A stretch of 6,419 nt of DNA from Euryarchaeota archaeon TMED117. Its GTDB lineage: Archaea; Thermoplasmatota; Poseidoniia; Poseidoniales; Poseidoniaceae. The notes under the pieces are model-generated. The model had not been told where the DNA came from. It was given only the letters and a program-made list of their open reading frames with translations, and did not search any database. The stretch is from positions 2,384 through 8,802 of the forward strand of contig NHFS02000034.1 of NCBI GenBank assembly GCA_002171315.2. The letters run 5' to 3'. How positions within the stretch are numbered: position 1 is the stretch's first letter; each line of letters opens with the position of its first letter. Shown here piece by piece: positions 1 to 3,476 of this stretch. The position numbers and the translations under genes are program-made.

Positions 1-385
1 AGTGATGATATTACCATTTGAATCCCAAGGAGTGGCAATGGCTCCTGCTGAAGAAGCAATGCTTGAAACCGATGATGGATGGATCAGCACCATACTTGGC
101 AAAGAAGGGCTCTTGTTCATTGTTAACCTGTTATTTTGGATTATGTGGGTCAATATCCTTCTTGGATTTACAAATCTCATTCCAATGGTTCCCTTTGACG
201 GAGGCCACATGTTCAAGGACATGGTTCATGCTGGATTGTCTCGATTTAGAGCAGTTGGTCGAAAACTCAAACTATGGAATTTCCATCCTATGTGGATTGA
301 TCACTGGTCAAGAAAAGCAAGTAGCTACTCATCGGTCATGATTCTGTTCGCTCTCTTGTTTACAATCTTCATGCCGTATTTCTAG
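1..385 (+). CDS. M50-family (site-2-protease-like) membrane metalloprotease, C-terminal part
   Basis: This is the C-terminal end of an integral-membrane zinc protease of the M50/site-2 protease type, which cleaves substrates within or next to the membrane. About 127 residues are visible and the frame is open to the left edge, so the gene very likely begins outside the window. The GTG at base 2 should not be taken as the true start. The key evidence is the motif NLIPMVPFDGGH (visible residues 58-69), which matches the family's second zinc-ligand motif NxxPxxPxDGG and contains the metal-binding Asp66. A hydrophobic segment (about 36-58) leads into this motif, and a final hydrophobic helix (about 109-127) ends at the C-terminus. 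The HExxH motif expected upstream is not in the window, so catalytic competence cannot be judged. The TAG stop lies 6 nt from the stop of the converging hjc gene. The family call is firm; the substrate is unknown. Confidence 0.88.
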   Translation, partial: VMILPFESQGVAMAPAEEAMLETDDGWISTILGKEGLLFIVNLLFWIMWVNILLGFTNLIPMVPFDGGHMFKDMVHAGLSRFRAVGRKLKLWNFHPMWIDHWSRKASSYSSVMILFALLFTIFMPYF

Positions 386-391
386 AATCAA

Positions 392-1012
392 TCATGCGGA
401 ACGTCGACGCAGTAGTTCTTCAATAACGGATGGCTTCGTGACCTGAGGTTGTTCAAATTCAATCCTACCTTGGAGGAATCCAAGGGTTGGCGATGAAGCA
501 TCCTGCTGACAAACGATTTCAATGAATTCATTAAGCGGCATGCCTTGTTCCCAATCAATAAACGCCCTTCCATTTCTTGTTCGTGGCAAAGAGGGGATTC
601 GGCGAGCAAGTACACCCAAACTTCCAGTAAGCGTTGTTGTTTCAACTCGGAAAATTCTCCATGAATCACCACGAACACCTTTCAATCGGTGAGCGTAGAG
701 AGGCATAAGGCCACATCGTTCGCCTTCGTATACCAAAGCGTTGTATTGATCCAATGTCCTACCGCTCAGATAGAGTTTGCTCGGTCTTGTTGTTTTTACT
801 TCAATAGGGAAGCATATATCGCCTCGAAGAACCAACAAATCCCCGCTACCTTCTATTCCTGATCCTGCTGCTCGAACGACCAAAAAAGGACGTTTCAGAA
901 CCATTCGCATACGTTCTTTTTCTTCAACCGAACACGATCGAATGACAGCCTCCACACCGGCAGGAATCCCTGCCAAGACATGGCGTAGTTCTCGTTCGTA
1001 TTGGCTTGACAT
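392..1012 (-). CDS. hjc: Holliday junction resolvase Hjc (archaeal type), enlarged
   Basis: The product is likely the archaeal Holliday junction resolvase, a PD-(D/E)XK nuclease that cuts four-way junctions during recombination and fork repair. The 206-residue protein shows the family's landmarks: YEREL near the N-terminus (Glu6/Glu8), then VVRAAGSG (45-52), GSGDLL with candidate Asp58, and IEVKTT with Glu71 and Lys73. These are followed by the helix around residues 83-100 that normally closes the domain. Typical Hjc proteins are about 120-145 residues. Here about 30 extra residues lie between YEREL and the RAAGSG strand, and about 85 residues follow the core with no domain I recognise. The ATG at 1010-1012 is the only sensible start, because an in-frame TGA lies four codons upstream. 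No Shine-Dalgarno is visible, and a TATA-like box about 28 nt upstream suggests leaderless transcription. The gene converges on the M50 gene and diverges from the RNase H-like gene. A less specific Hjc-like nuclease is the main alternative. Confidence 0.85.
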   Translation of the reverse strand: MSSQYERELRHVLAGIPAGVEAVIRSCSVEEKERMRMVLKRPFLVVRAAGSGIEGSGDLLVLRGDICFPIEVKTTRPSKLYLSGRTLDQYNALVYEGERCGLMPLYAHRLKGVRGDSWRIFRVETTTLTGSLGVLARRIPSLPRTRNGRAFIDWEQGMPLNEFIEIVCQQDASSPTLGFLQGRIEFEQPQVTKPSVIEELLRRRSA

Positions 1013-1036
1013 GAGTGGACATCAATGTCAGCCGCC

Positions 1037-1043
1037 TTTATTG
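1037..1043 (-). promoter_or_regulatory. Candidate TATA box for hjc
   Basis: On the minus strand this reads CAATAAA, AT-rich within a more GC-rich surround, and is centred about 28 nt upstream of the hjc ATG. That is the spacing expected of an archaeal TATA box serving a leaderless transcript, and hjc lacks a visible Shine-Dalgarno. Judged by eye only; AT-rich heptamers are common by chance. Confidence 0.3.
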
Positions 1044-1100
1044 ACTTCGGTCATTTTACGACAAATGCAACGTGATTGTTGTTTATGTTTTGAATCGGAT

Positions 1101-1109
1101 GATTAAAGG
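1101..1109 (+). promoter_or_regulatory. Candidate TATA box for the RNase H-like gene
   Basis: GATTAAAGG is centred about 27 nt upstream of the GTG start at 1132, again the spacing expected for a leaderless or nearly leaderless archaeal transcript. A weak Shine-Dalgarno-like AGGGA (1118-1122) nine bases before the GTG is an alternative initiation signal. Another AT-rich run, GTTTATGTTTT at 1081-1091, could serve instead if there is a short leader. Confidence 0.27.
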
Positions 1110-1131
1110 ACATTGAAAGGGACAACAGCAT

Positions 1132-1875
1132 GTGCAGAAGATTGGTGTACGGACTGAAAATTTTCAGTTAGCCTATCGCGTGATGCATCTGTTGCGTGAA
1201 CGTAAAATCAATGTCGAACAATATTCAATCAACGAACCTCTGCCTCACCAAGATTCGATTTGGATTGGGACCCCACAAGAAGTTGCAGGGCGAACCAATG
1301 AAGGTAGACCTATTGCAGCTGAACTTGAATCGATTGACGAGATGATTGAAGAAGCTATTTTTGCCCTACGAAGTCCACAGCAAACATACCGGCTCATTCT
1401 TGGAATTGATACGGGACCTCGCCCTGGATTAGCATGGTTAGCAGACGGTGTTTTAATCGATACAATTCAGACAGAATCAATCGATGAATGTCTTGCCCGC
1501 ATCGATGCATTACTGCAACATCAATCCTTTCAGCATCTCCTTATTCGCCTAGGGAACGGATCACCCTCACACCGAGACAGGTTGGTGAATTCTCTTCTTG
1601 CCAAAGGTCATTGTGTCGAATTGGTGAAGGAAAACAAAACCTCCCGTGGACTTAATCGACAACAACATGGAGTCGCAGCAGTACGAATCGCCACCTTCTC
1701 TGGACACCAAGTTTGGGAGATGACAGAAATCAACCCAAGCGATGGTGAATTAAGAGACATTCAACGAATGAGTCGGAAAAAGAGTAATGGAAGAGTCACG
1801 ATACCAACAGATCTTGCTCGGAAAGTAGCTCGCGGTGAAGTAACAATTGAACAAGCGATTGAAGAAATCATTTGA
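1132..1875 (+). CDS. Uncharacterised archaeal protein with an RNase H-like (RuvC/YqgF-type) core
   Basis: I cannot name this 247-residue protein, but its central part has the pattern of an RNase H-fold nuclease. A strand LILGIDTGPRPGLAWL (88-103) resembles the GIDPGxxxG first strand of RuvC and YqgF, with acidic Asp93. It is followed by HLLIRLGNG (135-143), then VELVKENKTSRG (162-173), which recalls the YqgF DExxTS motif with only the Glu kept. HGVAAVRIA (179-187) resembles the DxxAA helix with His in place of Asp. Residues 1-50 look like a separate small alpha/beta unit. The C-terminus (203-247) is rich in SR and GRVTI and ends in a helix. The start is GTG, since a TGA lies six codons upstream in frame; an ATG at 1130 is out of frame. 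The gene is divergent from hjc, which hints at a DNA-repair role. Loss of two expected acidic residues suggests a non-canonical or inactive site. The coding call is firm; the fold is moderately supported. Confidence 0.72.
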   Translation: MQKIGVRTENFQLAYRVMHLLRERKINVEQYSINEPLPHQDSIWIGTPQEVAGRTNEGRPIAAELESIDEMIEEAIFALRSPQQTYRLILGIDTGPRPGLAWLADGVLIDTIQTESIDECLARIDALLQHQSFQHLLIRLGNGSPSHRDRLVNSLLAKGHCVELVKENKTSRGLNRQQHGVAAVRIATFSGHQVWEMTEINPSDGELRDIQRMSRKKSNGRVTIPTDLARKVARGEVTIEQAIEEII

Positions 1876-2716
1876 TTCGTACGCGATAACGTTCACGCCC
1901 ATTGGCGTAAAGAACAATGCTTCCAGTTGAAGATACGGCAATTGCTACACCATCTGACAGTTGAGATATTGCACGAGCTGCTAGGTGGCGGCCGCCTTCT
2001 CCAGATTTTGGAGAGAGGCCCGCAGGAACCTGGACATACCGTCCAGCGTCACTTGCAATGCCTTCTCGATTGAATAAAATTGCTCCATCAAGCCAAGCAA
2101 ATTCAGCCATTGTTTCGTGATTTTCTCGATTGCGAACATCTCGCTTTGCTACGCTATGTCCCTTGAAAGGATTCAACACCATTGAGGTAGAATGTCCTCG
2201 CATCTTCTGAATGTTCCCTATTGCAAATAATGCGCCGACTGCAGATCCTTCTCGACCGCGTGTACCAACGGCCCTCGATAATTCGACCATTCGCATGAGT
2301 ACATCCAGTTCAATGGATTGTTCTTCAGCAATGGATGCAAGCCTTCCTGCTCCTAGCATCGCTGAATCTACGACGAGTACACCGTCAATTGGTTCTGCCA
2401 TTACAATGAGCAATCTTCCCCCTTTTGCGACCCATCGTTCACCCATTCCTTGCAAGACCAAATCGTACAGTTCATTAAGAACGGAGAGACCCTTTGAGGA
2501 AAGTCCTTCTTCCAGAACCTGTGCATCGATCTGATGTTCCGTCAAAGCATCTCTTACACGATTAAGACTCGTCATAACACGCAACGGTAAATTTTCAGGG
2601 AGAACAGGAACAATCGAACGAACCTTTCGGCTATCGTTTGAAACCATCAAGACTGCATCAAATGCAAATTTGCTTGATTCTAAAGCAACACTTACCATGC
2701 GAGGTAGGTCGCTCAT
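1868..2716 (-). CDS. dacZ: Diadenylate cyclase DacZ (c-di-AMP synthase)
   Basis: The product most likely condenses two ATP into cyclic di-AMP; in archaea, DacZ enzymes make this messenger, which is linked to osmotic and nucleotide-level control. The C-terminal DAC domain covers about residues 145-282. It shows REGSAVGALFAIGN (155-168), NPFKG (182-186), the hallmark DGA (210-212) within WLDGAILFNREG, the AGRYVQVP strand, and GGRHLAA (241-247), the counterpart of the RHR nucleotide-binding motif. RH is kept, with Leu in the third place. Residues 1-140 form the alpha/beta region preceding the domain in archaeal DacZ. I chose the ATG at 2714-2716 (282 residues) because GAGG stands eight bases before it. 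The ATG at 2762-2764 would add 16 residues, overlap the macro gene by 38 nt and has no ribosome-binding signal, but cannot be excluded. The gene is apparently cotranscribed with the macro-domain gene. Its 3' end overlaps the converging RNase H-like gene by 8 nt. Confidence 0.9.
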   Translation of the reverse strand: MSDLPRMVSVALESSKFAFDAVLMVSNDSRKVRSIVPVLPENLPLRVMTSLNRVRDALTEHQIDAQVLEEGLSSKGLSVLNELYDLVLQGMGERWVAKGGRLLIVMAEPIDGVLVVDSAMLGAGRLASIAEEQSIELDVLMRMVELSRAVGTRGREGSAVGALFAIGNIQKMRGHSTSMVLNPFKGHSVAKRDVRNRENHETMAEFAWLDGAILFNREGIASDAGRYVQVPAGLSPKSGEGGRHLAARAISQLSDGVAIAVSSTGSIVLYANGRERYRVRIK

Positions 2717-2724
2717 CGCTTCAT

Positions 2725-2728
2725 CCTC
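2725..2728 (-). promoter_or_regulatory. Shine-Dalgarno of dacZ overlapping the macro-gene stop
   Basis: On the minus strand the junction reads TGAGGATGAAGCGATG. The GAGG begins within the TGA stop of the upstream macro-domain gene and lies eight bases before the dacZ ATG. The overlap of stop and ribosome-binding site suggests translational coupling, and it decides the dacZ start in favour of the internal Met over the one 48 nt upstream. Confidence 0.5.
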
Positions 2729-3404
2729 ATTGGTTTGTTGTGTCAATACCTGGGAGGAGGTCATTGATTTCTCTGTAAACTGTTCTCATGTTTGAGATGA
2801 AGTTCTTTTCCTTCACGACAATTGTAAACATCTTGATTCCAGGGTCTTCATCTGCATCGAGGATACCGAGAACAGTTTCGAGTGTTAAGCGTGCACCTTC
2901 TCGATGAGGATATGCAAAGACTCCCATGCTGATAGGTGGAGTAACGATTGTTTCAACACCATCCAGTTCATCGAGTGTTTTGAACAGGTTTTCGTACGTT
3001 ACGGGAAGGAGATCTCGGCGTGTCTCATCTTGATTTGGTCGACGGCAATCTGGACCAACAACGTGAATGATGTGCTTAAATCGGTCTGCCAAAGCATATG
3101 GTTCTGTGACAACGTTGTGCGTAACTGCACAGGGAGGTGCGTTGATTTTCCTCATCTCCAAGCAAATATTTCGTGTCGCTTGAGTCAATTCTTCTCCTGC
3201 TTTTTGATGGACCATATGGTCAAGCCCCTCTCGACCAGAGAGTCTGTTATTTGCAGGAGTGATTAGAACATCCCCCTCATGGTTCCAAACGTCGCCACCA
3301 ACAACTCGGAGAGTCCCCCATTTGCAAGTTCGAGCCATGTATAACTCTGCCATCAATATCATCAGAGGGGGCCACCCTTCATATTCTTTCAGTGCTTTTT
3401 TCAT
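2727..3404 (-). CDS. Macro-domain protein (putative ADP-ribose-binding or hydrolase)
   Basis: This 225-residue protein carries a macro domain, a fold that binds ADP-ribose and related nucleotides and in some members removes ADP-ribose from proteins or nucleic acids. The domain spans about residues 30-215. GGDVWNHEGDVLITPAN (36-52) corresponds to the GDIxxxxxDxIVNAAN region. GREGLDHMVHQKAG (57-70) corresponds to GGGVDGAIHxAAG and keeps Asp62. HIIHVVGP (111-118) and PISMGVFAYP (157-166) match the VGP strand and the phosphate-binding STGxYxYP loop. Departures from the classic form are TPAN for NAAN, a glycine-poor loop at 57-60, and SMGVF for STGIY, so ligand and activity are uncertain. The first ~28 residues are extra, and starts at Met15, Met18 or Met23 are possible. 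It sits 10 nt upstream of dacZ on the same strand, probably in one transcript, linking it by context to adenine-nucleotide signalling. Confidence 0.88.
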   Translation of the reverse strand: MKKALKEYEGWPPLMILMAELYMARTCKWGTLRVVGGDVWNHEGDVLITPANNRLSGREGLDHMVHQKAGEELTQATRNICLEMRKINAPPCAVTHNVVTEPYALADRFKHIIHVVGPDCRRPNQDETRRDLLPVTYENLFKTLDELDGVETIVTPPISMGVFAYPHREGARLTLETVLGILDADEDPGIKMFTIVVKEKNFISNMRTVYREINDLLPGIDTTNQ

Positions 3405-3476
3405 GAAAATAAGGCTTTTTGATTCAATATGAACATCTCATGGAAGCAATAGTGCTAAACTACAATCCAAGTTAGA
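3405..3476. other. Divergent intergenic region between the macro-dacZ unit and the TIGR03790-type gene
   Basis: This 72-nt spacer is the only place for the promoters of the minus-strand macro-dacZ unit and the plus-strand surface-protein gene, unless these start inside coding sequence. The minus-strand side has an AT-rich CATATTGA. The plus-strand side has only weak AT runs, such as CTAAAC at 3455-3460, which is too near the ATG for a leaderless start. No operator-like palindrome is evident. Confidence 0.45.
3424..3431 (-). promoter_or_regulatory. Candidate TATA box for the macro-dacZ unit
   Basis: The minus strand reads CATATTGA here, inside a longer AT-rich stretch, centred about 24 nt upstream of the macro-gene ATG. 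It would suit a transcript beginning at or just inside that ATG, which leaves open a slightly downstream start codon. It lies in the 72-nt region shared with the divergent TIGR03790-type gene, for which I found no equally good box. Confidence 0.3.

Larger units (their letters stand above)
1013..1131. other. Divergent intergenic region between hjc and the RNase H-like gene
   Basis: This 119-nt AT-rich spacer separates two divergently transcribed genes and must hold both promoters. Candidate TATA boxes lie near each end at similar distances from the two starts. I see no inverted repeat strong enough to call an operator and no open frame that resembles a protein. Confidence 0.5.

Noticed and set aside
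383..394. Terminator between the converging M50 and hjc genes
   Set aside because: The gap is only 6 nt, and I see neither a hairpin nor a clear T-run that could be assigned to either gene.
777..1106. 109-codon plus-strand open frame antisense to hjc
   Set aside because: It lies mostly opposite the well-supported hjc gene, and its translation shows no recognisable domain or plausible composition.
2717..2764. Longer dacZ start at the ATG 2762-2764
   Set aside because: It overlaps the macro gene by 38 nt, adds 16 polar residues with no domain support, and has no ribosome-binding signal, unlike the ATG at 2714-2716.
2211..3266. Plus-strand open frames of 107 and 120 codons antisense to dacZ and the macro gene
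   Set aside because: They mirror codon structure of the real genes on the other strand, and their serine/proline- or cysteine-rich translations match nothing known.
3365..3381. GC-rich GGGGGCCACCC stretch as a possible hairpin or operator
   Set aside because: The palindrome is imperfect, lies inside the macro coding sequence and is not followed by a T-run.
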